64,000 bases of DNA, taken from positions 32,497 through 96,496 of IMG/VR virus record IMGVR_UViG_3300028176_000002; one strand, given 5' to 3'. Position 1 is the stretch's first letter; every line of letters starts with the position of its first letter. Origin of the DNA: a virus. This document shows positions 51,845 to 58,785 of this stretch, piece by piece. The position numbers and the translations under genes were made by a program. The notes beneath the pieces are model-generated. The model made no database searches. It saw only the letters and a program-made list of their open reading frames with translations, and was not told where the DNA came from.

Positions 51845-52007
51845 TAAATACCTCTATTTCTGCTATCTCATTAAGGTTCTTAGTAAACCCGGTCTGTTCT
51901 GTATCATTTTCAAAAGCAATATAACCTCTATCATAACCATAATGAATTTCCGTTAATTTTTCGAATGTTTCTCTATCGCCATTGATTAAAGTAATAATTG
52001 CCCTCAT
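51837..52007 (-). CDS. 56-residue hypothetical protein
   Basis: MRAIITLINGDRETFEKLTE, alpha/beta. GGAGAATTAAA precedes the ATG. The bases carry TCCGGG-like words (CCCGG). Function unknown. Confidence 0.45.
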   Translation of the reverse strand: MRAIITLINGDRETFEKLTEIHYGYDRGYIAFENDTEQTGFTKNLNEIAEIEVFND

Positions 52008-52008
52008 T

Positions 52009-52161
52009 TTAATTCTCCTCTCTAATAGTTTTTAAACATTTCTCGCAAAAGTCTTTCTGTATATGGTTCTCGGGTTTCTCGCATTTGCAATATTGCTTAG
52101 GTTTCGCCCCCCAAATACTACCCCCGGTATTAAATATAGTATTTTGTTCTTTTAATTCCAT
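52009..52161 (-). CDS. 50-residue zinc-ribbon protein
   Basis: MELKEQNTIFNTGGSIWGAK, then CKC and CEKC. GGGGGTGTATA precedes the ATG, a GGGGG-type site used across this block. Confidence 0.5.
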   Translation of the reverse strand: MELKEQNTIFNTGGSIWGAKPKQYCKCEKPENHIQKDFCEKCLKTIREEN

Positions 52162-52176
52162 TATACACCCCCAATT

Positions 52177-52353
52177 TTAATGTAATATAGGAATATGTTT
52201 TATATGCTCATTACATTCGCAATCTGTGGTAGTCGTGCATTTACATTTATCGCAATAATAACCCTCTACAAAATCCTCTCCACTTGAAAATGCTTGAGAT
52301 TCTGTTTTAAATATTCTATCGCTACATAAACTTAACCATACCTTTTTTAACAT
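52177..52353 (-). CDS. 58-residue cysteine-rich protein
   Basis: MLKKVWLSLCSDRIFKTE, later YYCDKCKCTTTTDCECNEH: six Cys in the second half. GGGGGTGGAAA precedes the ATG. Function unknown. Confidence 0.45.
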   Translation of the reverse strand: MLKKVWLSLCSDRIFKTESQAFSSGEDFVEGYYCDKCKCTTTTDCECNEHIKHIPILH

Positions 52354-52366
52354 TTTCCACCCCCTA

Positions 52367-52450
52367 TTATTTCATTCTTAAAGCTGAAAATTTCATTATC
52401 ATTGCCCCGATTTCTAAAATTATAGTTCCTATTCTGAAAAGTAATCTCAT
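52367..52450 (-). CDS. 27-residue basic/hydrophobic peptide
   Basis: MRLLFRIGTIILEIGAMIMK. GGAGAATAAA precedes the ATG. Real translation is likely from the site, but the peptide's role is unknown. Confidence 0.4.
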   Translation of the reverse strand: MRLLFRIGTIILEIGAMIMKFSALRMK

Positions 52451-52460
52451 TTTATTCTCC

Positions 52461-52634
52461 TTATTCTTCTGTTTCAATTAAATTTACACATTTACCACAA
52501 TGCCCGATATACATTTCCGGGTATTCTACACAATTCTGACATAAAGAATATTGTAAATCATTCGCCAATTCTTCTGTGGTAACTTCTTCCTTATCTTCTA
52601 CTCCTAATTCCTTGATTATATCTGTCCTAGTCAT
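52461..52634 (-). CDS. 57-residue zinc-binding protein
   Basis: MTRTDIIKELGVEDKEEVTT, then CQNC and CGKC pairs. AAAAGGAGAAACAA precedes the ATG. Function unknown. Confidence 0.5.
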   Translation of the reverse strand: MTRTDIIKELGVEDKEEVTTEELANDLQYSLCQNCVEYPEMYIGHCGKCVNLIETEE

Positions 52635-52755
52635 TTGTTTCTCCTTTTAATTCCGCTTTTTCTATTCTACTTCTTATTCTGTATTCATAAAAAGCATTAT
52701 CTTTATCCATTTGTTCTCGTTTCATTTGCAATATTAATTTTTTCATTATATCCAT
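52627..52755 (-). CDS. 42-residue helical peptide
   Basis: MDIMKKLILQMKREQMDKDN, all helix, start behind AAAGGAGATACAAA. A longer in-frame ORF from 52905 overlaps the E1-like gene and is probably not used. Confidence 0.45.
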   Translation of the reverse strand: MDIMKKLILQMKREQMDKDNAFYEYRIRSRIEKAELKGETND

Positions 52756-52769
52756 TTTGTATCTCCTTT

Positions 52770-53369
52770 TTATATATAGAGTATTAACTCTTTCTGTTTC
52801 GTTTCTTTTCTTAAATAGTCCAATAGGAATTGCAACCCAACATTCGCTACAATTGAATTTCCTAATTGTATATTTTTTTCTAAAATATCTTCTTTTCTTT
52901 GACAAGAACCTTTTAAATTATTTTCGGTAGTCAAATTGATATACTTATTATCTATATCCAATTCCTTTGATGTTAAATAAGCAAAAATTGATTTCCCATT
53001 CGCCCTTAAATCTAATAAAGGTTTCCCGGATTCTAAAGCGATTAATCTTGTCGTATTATTATCCACACACAAAACTATCAAATCATACCCGGATAACTGC
53101 CCGGGATTCTCTATTTTGTCGTGGATTGCCTTATACCCGGTCAAATCTGACATTACATCTGCCTTATTCAACCCTAAATGCTCAATATCATAGGTTGTAT
53201 ATGATAAATTTTTCTCCTCTACTATATCCATATCGAATAAATCTATCCCCATAACATTGATTCTATCAAGCCCGGATATATCCTTTTTAATTAACTCGGA
53301 TAATCCCCGGGTAAAATAAGAGCCGATTCCCCCTTGCCCTACGATTGCGATTTTTAAATTATCTTTCAT
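52770..53369 (-). CDS. ThiF/E1-like adenylyltransferase for ubiquitin-like protein
   Basis: 199 residues. GQGGIGSYF (11-19) is the Rossmann ATP-binding loop; GIDLFDMDIVEEKNL follows the E1 pattern of Asp then an Asn-Leu pair, though the usual Arg-Gln after NL is replaced; VDNNTTR gives the Asp and Arg near residues 103-108; Cys156 could carry the thioester. It should adenylate the C-terminal Gly of a ubiquitin-like partner, and the beta-grasp gene just upstream ends in Gly-Gly. The missing Arg makes activity uncertain. Confidence 0.75.
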   Translation of the reverse strand: MKDNLKIAIVGQGGIGSYFTRGLSELIKKDISGLDRINVMGIDLFDMDIVEEKNLSYTTYDIEHLGLNKADVMSDLTGYKAIHDKIENPGQLSGYDLIVLCVDNNTTRLIALESGKPLLDLRANGKSIFAYLTSKELDIDNKYINLTTENNLKGSCQRKEDILEKNIQLGNSIVANVGLQFLLDYLRKETKQKELILYI

Positions 53370-53389
53370 TTTAAAATCTCCTTATAATT

Positions 53390-53456
53390 TTATAAAGCCG
53401 GGGTAGAGTTTTGTTTCTTTCGGTAAACCCTACCCATTCCCGGGTAATGGGATAGT
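53390..53456 (-). promoter_or_regulatory. structured leader between Ubl and E1 genes
   Basis: CCCATT-ACCCGGG-AATGGG is a perfect dyad, followed by GGTAG with CTACC. It could tune expression of the E1-like gene (attenuator or RNA stability element). Folding is by eye only. Confidence 0.4.
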
Positions 53457-53651
53457 TTAGCCACCAATTAAACTATCCGTAACTACAATTTCTCTAGGCA
53501 TTTCCGTAATTCCGTCTAAAGTAACCTCGCTGACAAAATTTCCGTCTGCGAAAACAAACTTGTCCTTTAGGTTCACTTTTTCTTTTAATTCTGCGATTGT
53601 TTCTACTGCTAATTCTGTATGCCCACTCTCGTCTAATACTATTACTTTCAT
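53457..53651 (-). CDS. beta-grasp ubiquitin-like protein with C-terminal Gly-Gly
   Basis: 64 residues. MKVIVLDESGHTELAVETIA opens with two strands of a beta-grasp-type fold, a central helix (AELKEKV), further strands (FVFADGNFV, REIVVTD) and the end LIGG. Exact Gly-Gly termini mark proteins activated by E1-like enzymes (ubiquitin, MoaD, ThiS), and one lies next in the operon. A sulfur-carrier (MoaD/ThiS) role is the main alternative. AAAGGGGGATAAA precedes the ATG. Confidence 0.7.
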   Translation of the reverse strand: MKVIVLDESGHTELAVETIAELKEKVNLKDKFVFADGNFVSEVTLDGITEMPREIVVTDSLIGG

Positions 53652-53686
53652 TTTATCCCCCTTTCTAGTTAAGCCCTCTAATCTTT

Positions 53687-53722
53687 ATAAGCAAGTATAA
53701 CATATTTTCCGGGCTTTGTCAA
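53687..53722 (-). promoter_or_regulatory. class 2 promoter (sigma70-like) for the Ubl gene
   Basis: TTGACA (53717-53722), 17-bp spacer, TATACT (53694-53699). The -35 lies inside a CCGGG...CCCGG dyad, which may be the terminator of the gene before. Leader about 35 bases. Confidence 0.75.
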
Positions 53723-53741
53723 GCCCCGGATAAAATATATT

Positions 53742-53891
53742 TTAATCTAAACTTCCCCCGGCTAGAAAAAATGCCTTTCTATAAGCCACCCGGGTTTTCC
53801 AATTGTCTAAATTTTCTATCGCTGTCCAAATTACTTTACTGCCGGATTGTTCGATTTTTTCTTTCATTAAATCTAAATCAATTTCTTCCAT
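53742..53891 (-). CDS. 49-residue hypothetical protein
   Basis: MEEIDLDLMKEKIEQSGSKV, helical, ends AGGSLD. AAAGGGGGAAATT precedes the ATG. Lies upstream of the Ubl promoter. Function unknown. Confidence 0.45.
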   Translation of the reverse strand: MEEIDLDLMKEKIEQSGSKVIWTAIENLDNWKTRVAYRKAFFLAGGSLD

Positions 53892-53904
53892 AATTTCCCC
53901 CTTT

Positions 53905-55566
53905 TTAATGTATCGTATATATCTGTTCTCTTAAATTTCCGTCATTTAACATACATATACAAAACTGCAATAATTTATCAAACTTACATAAGTATTTCCC
54001 CTCTTTAGTTTTCTCCTCGATACATACATAATCGTTTGCCGGAAAAGTCCAAACTCCGCAATTTTCTTCGTCTTTCATTTTTACCAAATAATTTTTTAAT
54101 TTTCCTTTAACAATATATCCACCCTCTTTTTTAAATACTCGGGTTTTATTCTTCTCTAAAAATTCATTGAATAAATTTTCGGCTCTTTCTTCTGCTAATC
54201 TTCGTTTTTCTACATATCCTTGAATCTTACCAATTAAAATATCCTCTAATATCTTCCCGGCTTTTAATGTATCACAAATCCCGGATATAGAACTTAATCC
54301 ACCACCTCGCAAATCATATGATAATGTTTTAATATCTTTATATCCTCTTTTTACTGAAAAAGTATCAATGTTTACTTGCCAATTTTCCTTATCTTCTGCG
54401 GTAAAATTAAAGTTTATAGGTATGCTCAACCCATTTAATTTAATCTCTATGGTCTTACCCTCTAACAATTCCAATTGTGTGCCGGAGAATAGCCGGATTT
54501 TCTCTAAATAGTCCTCTAAGTTCGTCAATCTATGTATTAAAGTATTTTTATCTGTGCCACTCCACCTACCACCCCGGATAAATTCTATTGCTTTTCGCAT
54601 TTTTTGAATAGGTATCTTTATTCCATTTATAGTAAATCTTGATTTTCCCTTATCATTAACTTTGTTTTCTATCCTTACTTCTTTTAAAAATACTTCTGCT
54701 TTTGTTTCCGGGTCATAAGAATAAACTTTAAATCTTAACCACTTTTTAGGTAAATTTTCTAATTGTTTTTCAATCGGTTCGTCATATTTTCCACATTGAT
54801 AACACCTCTCTAAATCATTTAAAAAATCTTCATATCCTATTTCGATAAATTTCCCGGAATATACGCTATCTCTGACTAATTGTTCTTTCTTAAAAATATT
54901 TACTACTTTATCCCGGAATTCAATTTTAAAACCACTATCTTTATCAATAAAATAATTATCCTTAATTATCGTTCCCTTATCTTCTAATATGGTCATTTTA
55001 TCATACTGCCGGATTAAAGATTCTAATTTTTCTTCTTCTTCATTACCTTTAATTTTCTCTTGCTTTTCTTGATTCTCGATTTCTTTTTCTTCTGCCTGTA
55101 TCTGTGCAATTCTATTTTTAATTTTAACTAAATCTTCATTGAAAATTAAACTACAATCTAATTTATCTATATCTGCAATCGCTTTTAAATTCATACCTAC
55201 CTTATCTTTATAGTTTTCAAAATTTATTATTTCTGTGTCGGTTATAATAAGGTCATTATAAAAATATAACTTTGATTTTTCGTGATTATAATAACCTTTG
55301 TTTTCGTCAAAAGTAACTGCTCTCCCGGTATCTAAATAATTATATATCGCTGATTCACTTGTAACCATATATAAGGTTCTTCCCATACAAAAAACCCGGG
55401 TATTCTGGTCATATTGAAAAACCTTTAATCTTAAACTATCGCTACTATCTTTTATATCCTCTTGCTTAAAAAAATCCGGCTCTAAAACTTCCTTACCTAA
55501 ATTTATTTTCTGCCATATCCTTAAATAAGTGGTTTCTGTGTTCTCTATCGTATATGTTCTAATCAT
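53905..55566 (-). CDS. 553-residue protein of unknown family
   Basis: No domain recognised. The first 140 residues are beta-rich (RVFCMGRTLYMVTSESA); about 140-190 is a charged coiled coil; the middle has strand-and-helix repeats (FTINGIKIPIQKMRKAIEF, IEIKLNGLSIPINFNF); the end is aromatic. It is the largest gene of the CCGG-rich block and is transcribed just upstream of the Ubl and E1 genes, from the class 2 promoter at 55594. Its role could be as partner or substrate of the Ubl system, but that is only position. Confidence 0.6.
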   Translation of the reverse strand: MIRTYTIENTETTYLRIWQKINLGKEVLEPDFFKQEDIKDSSDSLRLKVFQYDQNTRVFCMGRTLYMVTSESAIYNYLDTGRAVTFDENKGYYNHEKSKLYFYNDLIITDTEIINFENYKDKVGMNLKAIADIDKLDCSLIFNEDLVKIKNRIAQIQAEEKEIENQEKQEKIKGNEEEEKLESLIRQYDKMTILEDKGTIIKDNYFIDKDSGFKIEFRDKVVNIFKKEQLVRDSVYSGKFIEIGYEDFLNDLERCYQCGKYDEPIEKQLENLPKKWLRFKVYSYDPETKAEVFLKEVRIENKVNDKGKSRFTINGIKIPIQKMRKAIEFIRGGRWSGTDKNTLIHRLTNLEDYLEKIRLFSGTQLELLEGKTIEIKLNGLSIPINFNFTAEDKENWQVNIDTFSVKRGYKDIKTLSYDLRGGGLSSISGICDTLKAGKILEDILIGKIQGYVEKRRLAEERAENLFNEFLEKNKTRVFKKEGGYIVKGKLKNYLVKMKDEENCGVWTFPANDYVCIEEKTKEGKYLCKFDKLLQFCICMLNDGNLREQIYTIH

Positions 55567-55586
55567 TTTTAAATCTCCTTTTGTTT

Positions 55587-55622
55587 ATAGTTAAGTATAA
55601 CATTTTATTTTCCTTTTGTCAA
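55587..55622 (-). promoter_or_regulatory. class 2 promoter (sigma70-like)
   Basis: TTGACA (55617-55622), 17-bp spacer, TATACT (55594-55599), about 25 bases before the 553-residue gene. Overlaps the 3' end of the coil gene. Confidence 0.75.
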
Positions 55623-55895
55623 GCCCCGGGCTTTTAATTTTTTTAAGTGTATTTTTAGGTTCTCAATGCTGTGATTATATAACTTGATTCCGTATAGGCT
55701 ACATTCCGGGTCAAGTCTTAATATTTCGTCTACTAGGGGCTTTTTGGCTAGGTCTATCACTTCTTTTTCTGCAATCTGCCCCTTTAGGTCTTTAATTTCC
55801 CTTTTAATCTCTTTCCGGGCTTTACTCTTAGCCGGAAAGTCTTTAATTGATTTCCTTAGTCTTCTGATTTCCTTGCGGATTTCATTCTCGGTCAT
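55605..55895 (-). CDS. 96-residue charged coiled-coil protein
   Basis: MTENEIRKEIRRLRKSIKDF to LKGQIAEKE, then ECSLYGIKLYNHSIENL; heptad-like. Overlaps the previous stop. Function unknown. Confidence 0.5.
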   Translation of the reverse strand: MTENEIRKEIRRLRKSIKDFPAKSKARKEIKREIKDLKGQIAEKEVIDLAKKPLVDEILRLDPECSLYGIKLYNHSIENLKIHLKKLKARGLTKGK

Positions 55896-56053
55896 TCTAA
55901 CACCTCAATAGGTTTTACCAAAATATCCTTTACACCTCTTAACCTTAAATCATTTATATAGGTCAATGCTTGTCTATAACTCGCCCCGGATATATAAACT
56001 CTTTCTGCTTGAGTAACTCTCCAATTCTTTTTTAAATAAATTTTAGAATTCAT
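55892..56053 (-). CDS. 53-residue hypothetical protein
   Basis: MNSKIYLKKNWRVTQAERVY. Starts within the second copy of the duplicated gene, like the gene after copy 1. Has CCGGGG in its coding bases. Function unknown. Confidence 0.45.
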   Translation of the reverse strand: MNSKIYLKKNWRVTQAERVYISGASYRQALTYINDLRLRGVKDILVKPIEVLE

Positions 56054-56288
56054 TTTCATTTTCCTCATTAACTTTCTTCATATAATCCCGGCTACCTTTA
56101 GTTCCCTTTTCCACCTCAAACCTACTAGGCACATAACCACCATAAGCATTTCTTTGCCCCTTTAGTCCAAGCATACAATAGCCATTCTCTATCATATCCA
56201 TAGCATATCTTCCTACACTACCCTCTAATCGCCAAGCATTACCATTATTGATTAACTTTTGGCACTCTCTTATCTCTGTTTTAGTCAT
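56043..56288 (-). CDS. 81-residue small phage protein, duplicate copy 2
   Basis: Near-identical to 51281-51526 (MTKTEIREC, EGSVGRYAMD, YVPSRFEV), with the same flanking bases at both ends. Differences cluster at QRNAYGG versus HRDYWGN, as if that loop is under separate selection or was swapped. Confidence 0.65.
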   Translation of the reverse strand: MTKTEIRECQKLINNGNAWRLEGSVGRYAMDMIENGYCMLGLKGQRNAYGGYVPSRFEVEKGTKGSRDYMKKVNEENENEF

Positions 56289-56289
56289 T

Positions 56290-56391
56290 TTATACTCCTT
56301 TAGTAATGTTATTCAAATCCCAAATCTTTATACAAGAAAACTCTCTTTCTGTAACTCTTTCTGCGATAAACAAATCACTTCCACAATCGCA
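56290..56391 (-). pseudogene. small cysteine ORF with broken start
   Basis: The frame CDCGSDLFIAERVTERE to WDLNNITKGV reads well as protein and ends with a normal TAA, but it has no start codon. The ATG at 56392 with AAGGGGGATATA before it is one base out of frame and stops after five codons. A single-base indel near the start would explain this. Confidence 0.4.
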
Positions 56392-56580
56392 TTATATCCC
56401 CCTTAATATAACCCCGGATTCACTTAAATATCCCCGGATTATCAAACTATTAACAAACTTCCCAAATCCTAAATCCCAAACCTTGCCGGATTTCAATAGG
56501 TAACTAAATAATTCTAACACCTCTTGCCCTCTTAAAGTTCCGGCTTTATACTTGTCAATGGATTCCAATTCGTTAATCAT
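56392..56580 (-). CDS. 62-residue hypothetical protein, related to 56926-57156
   Basis: MINELESIDKYKAGTLRGQE, then VLELFSYLLKSGKVWDLG, ending in RGYLSESGVILRGI. The protein at 56926-57156 has a similar order (DILVLFSELVKS, ESGYISDSGEIL), so these are probably paralogues. Function unknown. Confidence 0.5.
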   Translation of the reverse strand: MINELESIDKYKAGTLRGQEVLELFSYLLKSGKVWDLGFGKFVNSLIIRGYLSESGVILRGI

Positions 56581-56693
56581 TATATACCCGTAATATATTG
56601 TTCCATTGATAAAGGTTCTAAATCTTGCCCGGCTCTTGATTCGTTCTCTACTGCTAACCCTCTGTAAATATTAGCTAAAATTAAATCCCACAT
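56580..56693 (-). CDS. 37-residue hypothetical peptide
   Basis: MWDLILANIYRGLAVENESR. GGGGGGTGTAAA precedes the ATG. Overlaps the next stop. Function unknown. Confidence 0.4.
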   Translation of the reverse strand: MWDLILANIYRGLAVENESRAGQDLEPLSMEQYITGI

Positions 56694-56929
56694 TTTACAC
56701 CCCCCTCGGTTAAAAATTCTAATTCATTCGTTAATGGATTAAATAATCTTTTTGTATAATGTTTTTCACTCCAATTTTTACCACTCTCGGCTACAATTAA
56801 AAATTTTCCGTCTTTTTGTTTATAAACCTTAAAACTTTTTAATGATTGCCCGGCAAACTTCATATTGTTTTTACTAAAAAAATAAGGTTCTGTTTCTTTA
56901 GTTCTTTCTTTTATCTCATATATGGTCAT
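56681..56929 (-). CDS. 82-residue hypothetical protein
   Basis: MTIYEIKERTKETEPYFFSK, beta-rich middle (FKVYKQKDGKFLIVAES). Good start context and overlap with neighbours. No family recognised. Confidence 0.55.
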   Translation of the reverse strand: MTIYEIKERTKETEPYFFSKNNMKFAGQSLKSFKVYKQKDGKFLIVAESGKNWSEKHYTKRLFNPLTNELEFLTEGGVKCGI

Positions 56930-57156
56930 TTTTCCACCTCGTCAAATTCTTTTAAAATCTCCCCGGAATCTGATATATAGCCGGATTCTATTAAAGCCCT
57001 TGCGGTTCGCTGATAACTGCCTTGTAACCCGGCAATTATATTGCTTTTTACCAATTCACTAAATAAAACTAATATATCATTTTCCTTTAACTCCCCGGAT
57101 TCATAAGCGATTATATTCCCGGTAAAATCGTAAAACTTTGCTTTTTCTTTTTTCAC
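56926..57156 (-). CDS. 76-residue hypothetical protein, GTG start
   Basis: Starts at a GTG (VKKEKAKFYDFTG) after AAAAGGGGGATAAA; an upstream in-frame ATG would lie only about 10 bases from the promoter's start point. Shares the order of 56392-56580. Function unknown. Confidence 0.55.
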   Translation of the reverse strand: MKKEKAKFYDFTGNIIAYESGELKENDILVLFSELVKSNIIAGLQGSYQRTARALIESGYISDSGEILKEFDEVEK

Positions 57157-57189
57157 TTTATCCCCCTTTTTTATCTTTCCTTTTATATC

Positions 57190-57226
57190 CATAATAAATA
57201 CTAACATATTTTCCGGGCTTTGTCAA
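57190..57226 (-). promoter_or_regulatory. class 2 promoter (sigma70-like)
   Basis: TTGACA (57221-57226), 17-bp spacer, TAGTAT (57198-57203), upstream of the GTG-started gene. The -35 is flanked by GGGCTT/AAGCCC inverted arms. Confidence 0.7.
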
Positions 57227-57235
57227 GCCCTCTGT

Positions 57236-57439
57236 CTAAAATAATTTTATCCTTTTTTCCAAATTATACAAAGCCCATAATGGTTGTAAATTCGTGTAAT
57301 GAAAACATAGGGCTTGTTCTCCCGGCTCACTTAAATTAAAGGAATTACAGGGCTTTATATGGTCAATATGCCACTCGGTCAAGCCCTTGCCATTATCCCC
57401 CTTAACCCCAATATCTCCATTTACTTTTGCTTTATACAT
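57236..57439 (-). pseudogene. HNH family A remnant
   Basis: 67 residues. Only WHIDHIKPCNSFNL, GEQALCFHYTNLQPLWALYN remains; the zinc finger and linker are gone and a short new head (MYKAKVNGDIG) with GGGGGTAAAA replaces them. Nearest to copy 4 at 42269. Probably a decayed insertion. Confidence 0.65.
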
Positions 57440-58478
57440 TTTTACCCCCTTTTTGATTACTCTTGCCGATTTCATAGGATAACCGGCAACCCTTAACCCC
57501 TAAAATCTTTTTATCAATGTATTTTATATCCCGGAATAAACAAACTACCTTAAAGCCATTATTCCCGGATATTCCAAAATATCCCAATTTTTTAACATAT
57601 ACTAGAATTTCATTAAAATTTTTCCCGGAATCTTTTAAATTTTTCGGGTCTTTTTCAAAATCGTAAATCTTGCCCGGTTCGATTTCCGCAATATAAACAT
57701 ATTTCGCCCCGGCTAAAAAATTTTCCTTGCCCTTACCTATATAAAAAAAACTCCGGGCTAAATTCGATTCCCGGATTGATTCCTTAGTATAATGATTCTT
57801 GCCAAAATAACCCGGCTCAATTTTACCCTTAAAATCTTGATTGCTATAATGATATAATTTAATCTTTTTGGTATTATCCCCGGCATATAGCGAAAATGCC
57901 CGGGCTATTGCCGGGCTTAATACTTCCGGGCTATGCTCTAGGGCTATTGCCGGGCTTAATACTTCCGGGCTATGCTCTAGGGCTATTGCCGGGCTTAATA
58001 CTTCCGGGCTAGATTCGCCGGCAAAATCAAAAACTTTTTGCCCTTGCAAAATTTTATCCCTTGCGAAAGAATCACAATTTATTTCACGAGTTAAATTATC
58101 ATAACCCGTAAAATTTTCTTGATGTTTTAGTAAATAGTGCCCGATTTCGTGATATATAACAAACAAAAGATATTTTCTAATCCCTTTTATTTTTGCCGGG
58201 ATATATCTACCTTGTGGTAATAACCCGGGATTCTTATATATATTGATTATTTGTTTTATATTTATATCTAATTGCCAATCGTAATTTTCCGCCCGGCTTA
58301 TACTCCGCCGGCTCGATAATTTTGTATTATTATCCCCGGATTCATAATCGTATAATCTAACTTTTAAAATTTTAGGTAATTCTTTTTTATGTCTTAAAAT
58401 AAAATCGGTTATATACCTATATAATCGGGGATATTCTTTTTTTACTAGATTAGATTCTTTATTATTGAATTTTATCAT
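57432..58478 (-). CDS. zincin metallopeptidase with ART-like C-terminal domain (polyvalent protein)
   Basis: 348 residues. N-terminal zincin with YHEIGHYLLKH (His110, Glu111, His114) and downstream Glu/Asp candidates for the third ligand (REINCDSFA). Residues about 155-195 are three near-copies of AIALEHSPEVLSP. The C-terminal part (KLYHYSNQDF, FFYIGKG, KYVYIAEIEPGKIYDFE) resembles the HYS-type domain seen in phage polyvalent proteins and ADP-ribosyltransferase-like toxins. Could be an effector that acts on host proteins; activity untested. Confidence 0.6.
   Translation of the reverse strand: MIKFNNKESNLVKKEYPRLYRYITDFILRHKKELPKILKVRLYDYESGDNNTKLSSRRSISRAENYDWQLDINIKQIINIYKNPGLLPQGRYIPAKIKGIRKYLLFVIYHEIGHYLLKHQENFTGYDNLTREINCDSFARDKILQGQKVFDFAGESSPEVLSPAIALEHSPEVLSPAIALEHSPEVLSPAIARAFSLYAGDNTKKIKLYHYSNQDFKGKIEPGYFGKNHYTKESIRESNLARSFFYIGKGKENFLAGAKYVYIAEIEPGKIYDFEKDPKNLKDSGKNFNEILVYVKKLGYFGISGNNGFKVVCLFRDIKYIDKKILGVKGCRLSYEIGKSNQKGGKNV
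57902..58011. repeat. 39-bp tandem repeat, about 2.8 copies
   Basis: Three perfect or near-perfect units of 39 bp (13 codons), starting at 57902, 57941 and 57980. Each unit holds two CCGGG words. In frame with the zincin/ART-like gene, where it codes for AIALEHSPEVLSP. Confidence 0.9.
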
Positions 58479-58479
58479 T

Positions 58480-58776
58480 TTATAACCCCTTTATAAATGC
58501 TTTTTTATAACAAAATTTTCTAAAACTTGTCCTATATAGCGGTTTTGATTCTATTATTTTTTCAATACTTCTTTTTTCTTTTAATTCTTGCCTTGTTTTA
58601 GGTAAATCTAGTTCGGTTTTTTCTAATGTTAAATGTAATGCTTTTAAATTAAAACTGCTTATTTTATACCCCATATCAATTTTTACTTTAGTTTTATGCC
58701 CAAATATAGCAATTTCTAAAACCTTGCCAATTGTTTTAGAATTCCCAATTGTTACAATATCATTTATTTTAATCAT
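58480..58776 (-). CDS. 98-residue hypothetical protein
   Basis: Starts MIKINDIVTIGNSKTIGKVL after AGGGGGATAAA. First half is SH3/KOW-like beta (VKIDMGYKIS); the rest helical and basic. Function unknown. Confidence 0.5.
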   Translation of the reverse strand: MIKINDIVTIGNSKTIGKVLEIAIFGHKTKVKIDMGYKISSFNLKALHLTLEKTELDLPKTRQELKEKRSIEKIIESKPLYRTSFRKFCYKKAFIKGL

Positions 58777-58785
58777 TTTATCCCC

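Noticed and set aside
57902-58011. CRISPR-like repeat array
   Set aside because: Three units of 39 bp follow one another with no spacers and lie inside a coding frame, so this is a coding tandem repeat.
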